Assembly (NCBI RefSeq): GCF_003598715.1 | Contig: NZ_QZFU01000016.1 | Location: 620,001 to 684,000 of the forward strand | Direction of reading: 5' to 3' | DNA length: 64,000 nucleotides | From: Nocardia panacis | GTDB lineage: Bacteria > Actinomycetota > Actinomycetes > Mycobacteriales > Mycobacteriaceae | In this document: positions 9,078 to 17,783 of the stretch, in pieces | How positions within the stretch are numbered: position 1 is the stretch's first letter | Layout: the number at the start of each line of letters is the position of its first letter | Position numbers and translations under genes: made by a program | The notes under the pieces: generated by a model | Told to the model about the DNA's origin: nothing | Seen by the model: the letters and a program-made list of their open reading frames with translations, nothing else | Database searches by the model: none

Positions 9078-10483
9078 GGCCGCGATATGGCGTCCGACAG
9101 TGCCGTCGAGGCCGGGCCACCGAGTCGATATCGCGCACCCCGATGCTCGGCGGGCAGTCGGTCGCCCGCGCCGAATAGCGCGTTGCGCAGCGTTCCCGGC
9201 ACGTAATCCGTGGCGTAGACGCCTCTTTCGGTGAGGACCGGCACCACATGCCGGACCACGTCCGCGAAACTGCCGGGGGTGATGGCGTAGGCGAGATTGA
9301 ACCCGTCCAGGTCGGTCTCCTCGACCCACTCCTGCAATCGATCGGCCACCGTCGCTCCGGAGCCGACGAAAACCGGTCCCATACCGCCGATTCCGGCCCA
9401 GCGACCGATATCGCGCACCGTCCACTCGCGACCGTCGTCGTCGAATTCACGGAAGGCGGCGACGGCGGACTGGATGGCATTGCTGTGCACATCGCCGATC
9501 GGATCGTCCAGGTCGTAGCGGGACAGGTCGATCCCCATCCATCCCGACATGAACACCAACCCGCCCTCCACACTGGCGTAGGACAGGTATTCCTCGTGCT
9601 TGCGGTGCGCCGCCTCGTCGGTGGTATCGGTGATGATGGTGGCCAGCCCGTAGACCCGAGCCGCGTACGGATCGCGCCCGGCCTCGACCAGGGCGGTACG
9701 GATCCGTGAAACTGTCTGAGCGACAACTCGTTTCGAAGGTCCGCCGAGGAAGATCGCCTCGGCATTCTCGGCGGCGAAGCGGACACCGCGCGGCGAGGCG
9801 CCCGCCTGATAGATCACCGGCGTCCGCTGCGGCGACGGCTCGGACAGGTGAATGCCGGGCACCGTGTAATGGGTGCCGCGATGCCCGATGTGATGCACCT
9901 TCGCCGGATCCACATAGATGCCGCGTTCGGCGTCGCGCACCACCGCGTCATCGGCCCATGACCCCTCCCAGAGCTTGTAGAGCACCTCCAGGTATTCATC
10001 GGCCTGGTTGTAGCGCTCGTCGTGGTCGAGTTGATCATCCGCGCCGAAATTCCTTGCGGCCGAAGGTAGATAGCCGGTGACCACATTCCAACCGACCCGA
10101 CCGTTGGTGAGGTGGTCGAGCGTGGACAGCCGCCGAGCGAAGGGGTAGGGATGTTCGAAGCCGGTGCCGGTCGTGATACCGAACCCGAGGTGTTCGGTGA
10201 CCGCCGCCATGGCCGAGACCAGCAGCAGCGGATCGGCCACCGGAATCTGCGCGCCTTGGCGCAGCGCGGCAATGTCGTTGCCGCCGTAGACGTCATAGGT
10301 GCCGAGCACATCGGCGATGAACAGTCCGTCGAAGCGACCGCGCTCGAGCAGTTGGGCCAGTTCGGTCCAATAGGCAAGCTCCTTGTACCGGTGCGATTGG
10401 TCCTCCGGATGCCGCCACAGCCCCGGCGACTGATGCGCCACGCAGTTCATATCGAAGGCGTTGAAGCGAATTCGACGGCTCAT
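9074..10483 (-). CDS. NtaA/SnaA/DszA-family luciferase-like FMN monooxygenase
   Basis: 469 residues. Start MSRRIRFNAFDMNCVAHQSPGLWRHP and motifs FDGLFIADVLGTYDVYGG, EHLGFGITTGTGFEHPYPFARRLSTLDHLTNGRVGWNVVTGYL are hallmarks of the NtaA/SnaA/DszA subfamily of FMNH2-dependent TIM-barrel monooxygenases (nitrilotriacetate oxygenase, dibenzothiophene sulfone oxygenase). They cleave C-N or C-S bonds with reduced flavin supplied by a separate reductase. The ATG overlaps the TGA of the upstream DszC-like gene (ATGA), giving a tightly coupled DszC-like/DszA-like pair, the same enzyme pairing as in dibenzothiophene desulfurisation, though gene order and substrates differ. Confidence 0.85.
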   Translation of the reverse strand: MSRRIRFNAFDMNCVAHQSPGLWRHPEDQSHRYKELAYWTELAQLLERGRFDGLFIADVLGTYDVYGGNDIAALRQGAQIPVADPLLLVSAMAAVTEHLGFGITTGTGFEHPYPFARRLSTLDHLTNGRVGWNVVTGYLPSAARNFGADDQLDHDERYNQADEYLEVLYKLWEGSWADDAVVRDAERGIYVDPAKVHHIGHRGTHYTVPGIHLSEPSPQRTPVIYQAGASPRGVRFAAENAEAIFLGGPSKRVVAQTVSRIRTALVEAGRDPYAARVYGLATIITDTTDEAAHRKHEEYLSYASVEGGLVFMSGWMGIDLSRYDLDDPIGDVHSNAIQSAVAAFREFDDDGREWTVRDIGRWAGIGGMGPVFVGSGATVADRLQEWVEETDLDGFNLAYAITPGSFADVVRHVVPVLTERGVYATDYVPGTLRNALFGAGDRLPAEHRGARYRLGGPASTALSDAISRP

Positions 10484-11697
10484 CGGACTGCCTGCGCCGC
10501 GCGCTCGCCCGCGCTCCACCCGAAGGGCAGCGCCGCGCCATTGAGCAGGTGATCACCGATCGCCCGCGCCTTCTGGATGGCGGGATTGTGGACCGCGAGC
10601 GTTCTGGCGTTGCGCCAGTGCCGATCCAGTCGCAGACCCTCCGAGACAATCGACGCACCACCTACTTCGAACAGCAGGTTGGTGGCGGGCAGCACCTGAT
10701 CGATGACCGCGAGCTGTGCCTGCGCCGCGGCGAGTTCCACCGCGTTCAAGGCTGTTTCGTCGGTCGCGCCGTGTGCGAGGACCTCATCGAGCTGTTCGGC
10801 CACCGCGAGGACCACGGCTCTGGCCGCGAATGCGGCCGCCGAGAGTCGACCGATCACCTGCTGCACCAGCGGATCTCGCCTCGGGATCGCGGCGGCGTGG
10901 CTGAAACTTCGGGTGCGGGTCGAAACCCAATCCCGCACATCCCGTTCCGCGCGCTGGGCGATACCCGCCAGCGCGGCCAGCTGAACGAGCTGAAGGTAGG
11001 AGGTGGCGTAGGTGGGGCCGGGCGCACCGTAGCCGGGGCCGAGGATATCGGTGTCGGCGACCGCGACGGCGGCGAATTCGGTGGTGCCGCTCGCGGTGAG
11101 TCGCTGGCCGAAACCGTCCCAGTCGTCGTGCCGGACCACCCCGGCCGCCTCGGCGTCGACCAGCAGGGCCACCCGCTCGCCGTCGCGATCGGCGGCCACC
11201 ACGATGTGATCGGCATACAGCGTTCCGGTGCTGTAGTACTTCACGCCGTCGAGTCGCCAGCCCGCGCCGTCGCGGGTCAGCCGGGTCCGATAGCGGTCGA
11301 CGGCGCCGACACCCGGTTCGGTCGTGGCATTGCCGACCACCGCGCCCGCCGCCACCGCGCGCAACCAGTGCTCGCGGGTGGGTCCCGACGCGGCCAGCAG
11401 TTGATCCTCCACGAACGAGTAGTGCACGCGCAGCGCCTGCGGCAGGTTGGATTCGGCGGCGGCCAGGTCGATGAGCAGCCGGAACAGCTGCCGCACCGTC
11501 GCGCCGCGGCCGCCGAACTCGACGGGGACCCGCAGGGCGCCGAAACCCGCCGCGCGCAGCCAGTCCAGTTGCTCGTGCGGCAGTGTCCGGTCGATCTCGC
11601 GCTCGACCGCCCCCGCCGCGATGCGCTCGAAGATCGGCCCGAAGATCGCATCGAGCGCGGCGTCGGAGGTGGTGGCTGGTGCCTCGATGGATGTCAT
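10480..11697 (-). CDS. DszC-like acyl-CoA dehydrogenase-fold monooxygenase
   Basis: 405 residues, same fold as the protein at 5767-7023 but divergent: LRAAGFGALRVPVEFGGRGATVRQLFRLLIDLAAAESNLPQALRVHY, GWRLDGVKYYSTGTLYADHIVV, DDWDGFGQRLTASGTTEF, and the C-terminal RLDRHWRNARTLAVHNPAIQKARAIGDHLLNG. The RHWRNARTxxxHNP ending matches DszC/SfnB-type flavin oxygenases rather than beta-oxidation dehydrogenases. It is the first gene of the two-gene operon with the DszA-like protein. Its 5' end faces the DUF1905 gene across about 90 nt, which must hold divergent promoters. Likely role is S-oxidation of an organosulfur substrate; not proven. Confidence 0.82.
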   Translation of the reverse strand: MTSIEAPATTSDAALDAIFGPIFERIAAGAVEREIDRTLPHEQLDWLRAAGFGALRVPVEFGGRGATVRQLFRLLIDLAAAESNLPQALRVHYSFVEDQLLAASGPTREHWLRAVAAGAVVGNATTEPGVGAVDRYRTRLTRDGAGWRLDGVKYYSTGTLYADHIVVAADRDGERVALLVDAEAAGVVRHDDWDGFGQRLTASGTTEFAAVAVADTDILGPGYGAPGPTYATSYLQLVQLAALAGIAQRAERDVRDWVSTRTRSFSHAAAIPRRDPLVQQVIGRLSAAAFAARAVVLAVAEQLDEVLAHGATDETALNAVELAAAQAQLAVIDQVLPATNLLFEVGGASIVSEGLRLDRHWRNARTLAVHNPAIQKARAIGDHLLNGAALPFGWSAGERAAQAVR

Positions 11698-11788
11698 GGC
11701 CCCACGATGACGCAGGTCGGCGCGGCGCTCACCGGTTGTGCGCAGCCGGATCGAAACACCTGTCGGTGGGTTTGACTACAGTCGGGGC

Positions 11789-12088
11789 GTGGCTGGATCG
11801 CGATATTCGTTTACCGCCGAGGTGTGGGAGCACAACGGCGGCTCGTGGCATTTCGTCTCCCTACCCGAGGAGATCGCCGACGAAATCGAGGAGCGCTACG
11901 CCCACCTGGCCAATGGGTGGGGTTCGGTGCGGGTCACCGTCTCTATCGGGGCCACCAGTTGGTCCACCTCGCTGTTTCCGGACAAGGCCAGGGCCACCTA
12001 CATCCTCCCGGTGAAGAAGTCTGTCCGTACGGCGGAGGATCTGGTCGCCGGATCCGAGGCCGAGGTCGAGTTGGCGGTGGCGCTTTAG
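11789..12088 (+). CDS. DUF1905-domain protein (99 aa)
   Basis: The sequence YSFTAEVWEHNGGSWHFVSLPEEIADEIEERY...GWGSVRVTVSIGATSWSTSLFPDKARATYILPVKKSVRTAEDL is a textbook DUF1905 small beta-barrel domain. Its molecular function is unknown. No export signal. GTG at 11789-11791 was chosen so that the protein begins just before the conserved domain; an in-frame ATG at 11738 would add 17 residues resembling promoter sequence. Monocistronic. Confidence 0.75.
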   Translation: MAGSRYSFTAEVWEHNGGSWHFVSLPEEIADEIEERYAHLANGWGSVRVTVSIGATSWSTSLFPDKARATYILPVKKSVRTAEDLVAGSEAEVELAVAL

Positions 12089-12112
12089 TGAGACTCCGAA
12101 ACAGGGCCTAAG

Positions 12113-12439
12113 TTACTGCGGTTTGCCCACGCACTGGGCGACGATCTTCTCCTGTGCGGCGCGGACCTTGTCGGCATCCTTCGCGTCCATGCCGAAGGTG
12201 TTCGGGTCGGCGGCCTTCCTGTCGTACTCGTCGCTCACCATCAAGCGCAAGCCGTCCTGCGAAATGCCCTCCACCACATAGAGTTTCGCAGCACAATCGG
12301 TCAGGTTCCGATCGTGCATACCCTTCTTGTACATCGAGTCCGACAGGTCGGCGGCCGTCACGTCGGGCCGTGAGTTCCCGCCGCACGCGGTGAGCAGCGG
12401 CACGGCGGCCAACGCGGCCGTGAACAGGAGTATCCGCAC
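12113..12439 (-). CDS. Small putative lipoprotein (about 108 aa)
   Basis: The start VRILLFTAALAAVPLLTACGG is a lipoprotein signal peptide with lipobox LLTAC. The mature part has two further cysteines (LTDCAAKLYVVEGIS and AQCVGKPQ) and the pattern DLSDSMYKKGMHDRNLTDCAAKLYVVEGISQDGLRLMV, which suggests a small secreted helical domain. I do not recognise the family. Start GTG at 12437-12439 follows AAGGGATAAGG; an ATG at 12463 is possible. A longer frame running through the upstream 64-bp repeats is unlikely to be coding. Confidence 0.65.
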   Translation of the reverse strand: MRILLFTAALAAVPLLTACGGNSRPDVTAADLSDSMYKKGMHDRNLTDCAAKLYVVEGISQDGLRLMVSDEYDRKAADPNTFGMDAKDADKVRAAQEKIVAQCVGKPQ

Positions 12440-12517
12440 CCTTATCCCTTCGTCGGAATTCATCGAATCGGCCATGATCATGCCGCATGTACGGCCATTG
12501 CGAAATGCCGAATAGTC

Positions 12518-12647
12518 GCTGCCCGCAAAGCTGTTGGCAGACCGCGCACGGCCGGAGCGAAGGCGGAGGTACGCCAACCGGCGCTGCCTGCGAAGCAGTC
12601 CGCAGACCTGCGCATGGCCGGAGCGAAGGCGGAGGTACGCCCTTTGG
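12518..12647. repeat. Tandem duplication of a 64-66 bp intergenic unit
   Basis: Two adjacent copies, 12518-12581 and 12582-12647, share CGCTGCC-GC-AAGC--T--GCAGACC--GCGCA-GGCCGGAGCGAAGGCGGAGGTACGCC with few differences. The last 26 bases (GGCCGGAGCGAAGGC followed by GGAGGTACGCC) are identical. Each unit contains the small inverted pair GCTGCC...GGCAG or CTGC...GCAG, which could fold. It lies between the lipoprotein and toxin genes, and may be a member of a dispersed family in this genome. Confidence 0.75.
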
Positions 12648-12658
12648 TTCACAGCGGA

Positions 12659-12955
12659 TCACAGGTCCATGGCGGCGCGCAGTGCGGTATCCAACCGCTC
12701 CAACACCTCCGTATCGGTCTCGGCGACCCGCTCGGCCAGCCAGCCGCGATAGATGCGACCGATATTGCCCGCGTGCACCCACCCGTGCGGCGCCAGCTGA
12801 ACCGCAAGGATGTCCTGCGGATCCTCGGCCATCACCTCGGCCGCGATCAGCCACGGACGCGGCGATTCGTGAATGCCGTCGCTGCTGATGAGCACAATCG
12901 TGCGCTGCCGAGTGAAGCCGTGCGGGTGGTAGGTCCAGAGCTCACCCCTGCGCAC
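12659..12955 (-). CDS. MazF/PemK-like toxin (98 aa)
   Basis: The sequence RRGELWTYHPHG...RQRTIVLISSDGIHESPRPWLIAAEVMAEDPQDILAVQLAPHGWVHAGNIGRIYRGWLAERV fits the PemK/MazF beta-barrel endoribonuclease fold: an RGE(L/I)W start, a central hydrophobic strand and a V-x-x-x-N-I-G-R-I strand in place of the usual D-Q-I-R-A. MazF toxins cut mRNA. The GTG start at 12953-12955 overlaps the antitoxin gene by 14 nt. The loop after GELW is unusual (YHPHGF rather than a PV/xGxE motif), so assignment rests on both sequence and context. Confidence 0.65.
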   Translation of the reverse strand: MRRGELWTYHPHGFTRQRTIVLISSDGIHESPRPWLIAAEVMAEDPQDILAVQLAPHGWVHAGNIGRIYRGWLAERVAETDTEVLERLDTALRAAMDL

Positions 12956-13166
12956 GCAACTCCTCTTCGGCGGCGGATAGTTCTGCCTCGTCGGCGGCGG
13001 CCAGCGACCCGACCTCCCCGATCGGACCGACCCCCGTCCGCACGGCCTCCCGCCTGGCGGCCCGCGAGATCCAAGCCGACGGGGACATGCCCGCGCGGGC
13101 GGCCGCCTGTTCGGCGAAGGACCAAGCGGCAGCGTCCAGCGAAAGGGTGACCTTACGCGTTGCCAT
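12942..13166 (-). CDS. Ribbon-helix-helix antitoxin (74 aa)
   Basis: The N-terminus MATRKVTLSLDAAAWSFAEQAAARAGMSPSAWISRAARREAVRTG has the ribbon strand (KVTLSLD) and two helices of an RHH/CopG-VapB-like DNA-binding domain; the acidic Ala/Glu-rich tail (AAADEAELSAAEEELRAQG) would wrap the toxin. It precedes and overlaps the MazF-like gene, the classic antitoxin-first order, and would neutralise the toxin and autorepress the promoter located at 13167-13380. Confidence 0.75.
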   Translation of the reverse strand: MATRKVTLSLDAAAWSFAEQAAARAGMSPSAWISRAARREAVRTGVGPIGEVGSLAAADEAELSAAEEELRAQG

Positions 13167-13381
13167 ACCATTTATCGTACCGATGCCCGGCTGAATCCGC
13201 CTTGTTCACTGTTCGAAGTGTGAACTGCCCGAACCAGGGCAACTCGGCCCCCTTCGCGGTATGGACTGCCACTACCCGACTTCGATCCCTTGGCGGACGA
13301 CTCGATCCATTCGCGGTACGACTCGGAGTCGCTCCGGGCGACTTCGCCGGCGGTACGCTCGACCCAGATGAATCACCCTGG

Positions 13382-14170
13382 ATGGCGCATATGGCACTGA
13401 ACTACCACCGTGTCGGCGCGGGCGAACCCTTGGTCCTCGTGCACGGCATCGGCAGCCACTGGCAGGTATGGGAGCCGCTTTTCGCCACGCTCACCGCATC
13501 TTTCGAGGTGATCGCGCTCGACCTGCCCGGTTTCGGCGCATCGACCCCGCTCGAACACACGACGGTCGACGCGCTCACCGACTCCGTCGCGGAATTCCTT
13601 GCGACGCAAGGGATCGAGCACCCGCACGTGGCGGGCAACTCGATGGGTGGGCTCATCGCGCTCAACCTCGGCGCCCGCGGTCTGACCCGCTCGGTCACCG
13701 CATTCTCACCGATCGGATTCTGGGACCGACCCGGCCGAATCTGGTGCCAACAATCCCTCGGACGGTCGGTGCGGTTGGCGCGCGCCCTCCGCCCCGCCCT
13801 TCCCACGCTATTCGGCAACGCCGCAGGCCGCACCGCCCTACTCGGCCTGGTCTTCGGCAAGCCGTGGGCCATCACCCCGCAGATCGCACTCGCCACCGCG
13901 CACGGCGCGATCGACGCACCAGGTTTCGCCGAGGGACTCGCATCCTTCGACTCCGCGCGACTGTCCGAAACATCCGCGCTCACAAAGATTCCCGTCACCA
14001 TCGCCTGGGGTTCGCGCGACATACTGCTCACCTACGTCACCCAGAGCAGACGCGCCAGGACGATGCTGCCGAGCGCACGACACCTCACGCTGCACGGCAG
14101 CGGACATACGCCGTTCTACGACGACCCAGCCGCCTGTTCCGCCGTGCTCTTGGACGCCCTCGAGCACTGA
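13382..14170 (+). CDS. Alpha/beta hydrolase (262 aa)
   Basis: Canonical alpha/beta hydrolase of the epoxide hydrolase/haloperoxidase-like group. HG motif VLVHGIGSHWQVWEPL near residue 18, nucleophile Ser87 in GNSMGG, Asp213 in WGSRDILLT and His242 in HGSGHTPFYDDP. There is no signal peptide, so it is cytoplasmic. Substrate unknown. Start ATG at 13382 (MAHMALNYHR); ATG at 13391 is equally possible. The upstream in-frame 74 codons to 13160 look non-coding. Monocistronic; the following TetR gene is convergent. Confidence 0.8.
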   Translation: MAHMALNYHRVGAGEPLVLVHGIGSHWQVWEPLFATLTASFEVIALDLPGFGASTPLEHTTVDALTDSVAEFLATQGIEHPHVAGNSMGGLIALNLGARGLTRSVTAFSPIGFWDRPGRIWCQQSLGRSVRLARALRPALPTLFGNAAGRTALLGLVFGKPWAITPQIALATAHGAIDAPGFAEGLASFDSARLSETSALTKIPVTIAWGSRDILLTYVTQSRRARTMLPSARHLTLHGSGHTPFYDDPAACSAVLLDALEH

Positions 14171-14289
14171 ACTGCGGCGCAGGGCTGACTCGGTCGACGG
14201 GGGGAAGAACCGTCCAACCTCACCCACACCGGACAGAAGTGAGCCACGGGAAGGTTCGCGCGCCACGTGGCCGCGTCGAGCAGGGTGGC

Positions 14290-14916
14290 CTACTGGGCGG
14301 TATCGAGGAGGGTGTCGGGTGTCGCGGCGCCGAGGAGGATGCGGGCCGCGTTCTGCCAGCGGCGCTGGAGGATTCGAGTGCGATCGACTCGGCCGGTGAG
14401 CAGCGCGCGCATCGCCAGTCCGGACATGATCTCGATGGTGAATTCGGTGATGGTGGGCACCCGCGGGTCATTCGGGAACTCCGCGCGGAAGATATCGCGG
14501 ACCGTGGTGTACATGAGTGCGAAGAGACGCTCTTCCAGTGGAAGGAAGGTGGCGAGCAGTTCCGGGTCGGTGCGCGCGCCCACCCAGATCTCCAGGGCCG
14601 CAAGGAAGGTCGGTCCGGTGAACATGGCGCTGGACAACTCGACCGCCGCCGCCAACCGATCCCCTGTGGGCGGGATGGCCGCCAATTCGCTTGCCAGTTG
14701 AGCGGATCGGCGCGCCGCGAGGAATTCCACCACCCCGGTCAGCAGATCCGCCTTGGTCGGAAAATGATGCTGCAACGTCCCGCGCGGCACCCCGGCCCGC
14801 TTCTGCACCGCCAGGGTCGTCGTCCCCGAATATCCCGCCTCGACCAGCCCCGCGACTGCCGCCTCCAACAGCCGCGTCCGCATTCGCTCGCGCCGCTGCG
14901 CCTGCGTTTCACGCAC
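14290..14916 (-). CDS. TetR/AcrR-family transcriptional regulator
   Basis: About 208 residues. The N-terminal helix-turn-helix reads RTRLLEAAVAGLVEAGYSGTTTLAVQKRAGVPRGTLQHHFPTKADLL, a standard TetR DNA-binding domain; the remaining ~150 residues are a helical ligand domain. It is the last gene of the thiolase / enoyl-CoA hydratase / small-ORF operon, so it most likely autoregulates that operon through the perfect palindrome at 17497-17514. I chose GTG at 14914-14916; TTG at 14928 or an ATG upstream of the hexamer repeat (which would add a Thr-Gln dipeptide tract) are alternatives. Confidence 0.82.
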   Translation of the reverse strand: MRETQAQRRERMRTRLLEAAVAGLVEAGYSGTTTLAVQKRAGVPRGTLQHHFPTKADLLTGVVEFLAARRSAQLASELAAIPPTGDRLAAAVELSSAMFTGPTFLAALEIWVGARTDPELLATFLPLEERLFALMYTTVRDIFRAEFPNDPRVPTITEFTIEIMSGLAMRALLTGRVDRTRILQRRWQNAARILLGAATPDTLLDTAQ

Positions 14917-14920
14917 CCGC

Positions 14921-15176
<256 letters not shown>

Positions 15177-15179
15177 TGA

Positions 15180-15941
15180 CTACTGTCCTTGCCAGCGCGG
15201 CTCGCGCTTCTGCGCGAAGGCCAGTGCGCCCTCGGCGGCATCTTTGGAAACCAGTGCGGGCAGCGCGACTTCGCCCTGTTTGGCGAAACCTTCGCTGACG
15301 GACCAGTCCGGGGATTCGTCGATGATGCGTTTGCTCGCCGCTACGGCGAGTGGGGCGGCGGCGACGATTTCGGCGGCCAACTCCAGGGCGACCGTGAGGG
15401 ATTCGCCGGGTTCGGTGATCCGGTTGACCAGGCCGAGTTGGTAGAGGCGTTCGGCGGAGATGCGTCCGCCGGTGAGGGCGAGTTCGGCGGCGGTGCTGCG
15501 TGGCAGGCGCTGGGTCAGGCGCAGCACACCGCCGCCCGCCGCGACCAGTCCGCGTTTGACCTCCGGGATTCCGAATTGGGCGTTGTTCGCGGCAACGATG
15601 AGGTCGCCCGCCAGCGCCAATTCGAAACCGCCCGCGAGGGCGAACCCTTCGACTGCCGAAATCATCGGCTTGGCAGGTGGTTTCGCGGTGATGCCGAGCG
15701 GGCCGCGTTCGGTGATCGGCATCTCCCCGCGCGTGGCCGCGACGAGATCCATTCCGGCGCTGAATGTTCCGCCCGCCCCGGTGAGGACGAGCACGCGCAC
15801 GCCTGCATCGGCCTCGAAGGCTTCGACGGCGGCCTGGATGGCGCGGGCGGCGGCCGGATCGATGGCATTGCGGGCGGCGGGACGATTGATGGTCAGCACG
15901 GTGATCGCGTCGCGGCGTTCGATCAGAACCGGGTCGGTCAT
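15180..15941 (-). CDS. Enoyl-CoA hydratase/crotonase-family protein
   Basis: 253 residues. Crotonase landmarks: [19 protein letters not shown], oxyanion-hole segments GTFSAGMDL (near residue 60) and [23 protein letters not shown] (near 98), and [20 protein letters not shown] (near 125) where many hydratases carry a catalytic Glu. The end [17 protein letters not shown] is typical for actinobacterial EchA proteins. It probably hydrates or isomerises a CoA-linked intermediate. It follows the thiolase-like gene by 17 nt and precedes the small ORF and TetR gene in one operon. Confidence 0.88.
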   Translation of the reverse strand: MTDPVLIERRDAITVLTINRPAARNAIDPAAARAIQAAVEAFEADAGVRVLVLTGAGGTFSAGMDLVAATRGEMPITERGPLGITAKPPAKPMISAVEGFALAGGFELALAGDLIVAANNAQFGIPEVKRGLVAAGGGVLRLTQRLPRSTAAELALTGGRISAERLYQLGLVNRITEPGESLTVALELAAEIVAAAPLAVAASKRIIDESPDWSVSEGFAKQGEVALPALVSKDAAEGALAFAQKREPRWQGQ

Positions 15942-15958
15942 GAATGCTCCTCGGGTGT

Positions 15959-17473
15959 TCAGTGCAGGGTGATCCGGTCGGGTGCGGCGATATCGGCGGG
16001 CGCGCCGAGCGGATCGCCGTCGACGCAGGCGGCGACGGTGTCGGCGTCGGATGCTCGCACCAGTATGCGGGCGCCCGACGGTGTGCGGGCGCTGATCACC
16101 ACGGCTTCGGGTTCGTCGACGTGCTCGGGCGCCGGACCTTTGCGGTACACCGCGGTGTATGCCTCGATTTCGACCGGACCGCGATAGTTCGGATCCGAAT
16201 CGCGGTGTGCCGAAAGCACTTCCGGTTCGAGTGCCCGGAATCCGGCGGCGGGTGGCCGCCCGGAATAGACGCCAACGGCGTGTTTGGTCGCGTACCAGCC
16301 GAGCGCCGTTGCCAGACCGTAGGATTCGGGGTCCTCGCGCAGCATTCCGGCCAGGGTCGCGATGGCATGGGTGGTGTAGTTGTTGCCCGGCCCGCCCGCG
16401 AAGGTCAGTCCGCCGGTGACCGACAGCGGTCGCGTCGGATCGTCGATCGGCAGACCGAGCTCGGCTGCGGCGATCTGCACCGCGACCGGGAAGCAGGAGT
16501 ACAGATCGAGGTGCGCGACGTCATCGATACCGATACCGGCCGCGCGCAGTGCGGCCCGACCCGCGGCGGCGATGGCGGGTGCGGCGGCCATATCGGCCCG
16601 CTCGGTGACAAACCACTCGTCGGCGGCGACCGCCCCGGCATGCGGGAAGATCCAGCGCTCATGCGGCACGCCTGCCGCATCGGCGGCTTGCGCGCTGCAA
16701 AGGACAAGTCCGGCACCGAGATTCACCGACAGGTTGGCCACCAGCAGTTTCGGGTACGGCGTCGACACCATGCGGTTGGCCGCCGAGGGTGTGCACAATT
16801 CGGCGGCCGTGCGCTCGACCGGCTGCCAAGCGTACGGATTGCGCGCGGCGATGCCGGACATCCGTGACCAGAGCGCGCCGATCCGGTCGAGGTGCGCGTC
16901 CTCGGTCGCGCCGAGTCGGCCGCGCAGTGCCGATTCCATCAGCGCGTAGAAATACACCGGTCCCCACATTCCGGCGGCGGTCTCCATCTCCGAATTCGGT
17001 GGGCGGTCCGAACCGATGGTCATATCGGGCGCGGCAGCGTCGGACTGTTGCGGCCAAGTCAATTCCGCGCCGGTTCTGGTCGCGCCATTCCAGGCGGCTA
17101 CCGCCTCCGCGCCGGCAATGAGGGCAATTTCGCAGCGACCGGCCACGATATCGCACGCGACGGTATTGACGAGCCGTTGCGGCGCGTCACCGCCGAAGCG
17201 CACCGACTGGAGGGTGCGCTGGGGTTCGATGCCGAGTTCGGCCGCGATCAGTGCGCCGAAATTCGGATACGGCCTGGTCACCGGGGCCACTGCGGCGATG
17301 GTGTCGGCGGTGCGCAGCAGTTTGTCGCCGGTGCCGCTGTCCGCGCCCGCGCGGCGCAGACCGCGGGCGGCCAACTCGACCGGTCCCGGTAGTCCGGCCT
17401 CGCCGGTGCGGTGCACGACCTGACCGGCGCCGACCAGGACCGGGGTGCGCGGATCCATTCCCGCGGGCAGCAT
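15959..17473 (-). CDS. Thiolase-superfamily protein, SCP-x/acetyl-CoA acetyltransferase-like (504 aa)
   Basis: The start MDPRTPVLVGAGQVVHR and the segments PYPNFGALIAAELG, LIAGAEAVAAWNGA, VTGGLTFAGGPGNNYTTHAIATLAGMLRE (His in the NNYTTHA motif) place it in the thiolase superfamily near SCP-x thiolases; M. tuberculosis Rv0914c is the type of protein I have in mind. The region where degradative thiolases have the nucleophilic Cys reads ...SVRFGGDAPQRLVNTVACDIVAGRCEIALIAGAEA, so the usual CxSG context is not obvious. A C-terminal domain (about 400-504) resembles an OB/lipid-binding extension. Start ATG 17473 follows GGAGG; GTG 17488 was rejected. First gene of the operon. Confidence 0.8.
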   Translation of the reverse strand: MLPAGMDPRTPVLVGAGQVVHRTGEAGLPGPVELAARGLRRAGADSGTGDKLLRTADTIAAVAPVTRPYPNFGALIAAELGIEPQRTLQSVRFGGDAPQRLVNTVACDIVAGRCEIALIAGAEAVAAWNGATRTGAELTWPQQSDAAAPDMTIGSDRPPNSEMETAAGMWGPVYFYALMESALRGRLGATEDAHLDRIGALWSRMSGIAARNPYAWQPVERTAAELCTPSAANRMVSTPYPKLLVANLSVNLGAGLVLCSAQAADAAGVPHERWIFPHAGAVAADEWFVTERADMAAAPAIAAAGRAALRAAGIGIDDVAHLDLYSCFPVAVQIAAAELGLPIDDPTRPLSVTGGLTFAGGPGNNYTTHAIATLAGMLREDPESYGLATALGWYATKHAVGVYSGRPPAAGFRALEPEVLSAHRDSDPNYRGPVEIEAYTAVYRKGPAPEHVDEPEAVVISARTPSGARILVRASDADTVAACVDGDPLGAPADIAAPDRITLH

Positions 17474-17496
17474 GGGACCTCCGTTCACGGACTCAT

Positions 17497-17514
17497 ACCG
17501 TCAGTACTGACGGT
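17497..17514. promoter_or_regulatory. Perfect 18-bp palindromic operator
   Basis: ACCGTCAGTACTGACGGT is a perfect palindrome 24 nt upstream of the thiolase start codon. Its length and position are those of a TetR-family operator overlapping a promoter. The operon ends with a TetR gene (14290-14916), the likely cognate repressor. Confidence 0.75.
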
Positions 17515-17783
17515 TACTTTCGTACGATTAGAGCAGACCCCTCCCGGCGAGGCAATGCCCCGAATGATCCGCCGCCGCAGGCAACTTCACCGCATCGCGC
17601 CAACCACATTTCCGGATACGGAATTCAACCGGCACCGCGTTTCGCAAAAAACCGGGACAAGCCGCCAAATTCCACCCGGCGACTGTTAGCATCTTGTGCG
17701 ATTGCCAGCCGGTCGAAAAGTAGTGCGAGACACTGCGAGATGGTCTGTGGATCGCACCCGAGAAACGGGAAGGCTCACAGACT

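Noticed and set aside
13160..13381. Upstream extension of the 13382 hydrolase gene
   Set aside because: The extra 74 codons lack similarity to the alpha/beta hydrolase fold, and two ATG codons start just before the conserved domain.
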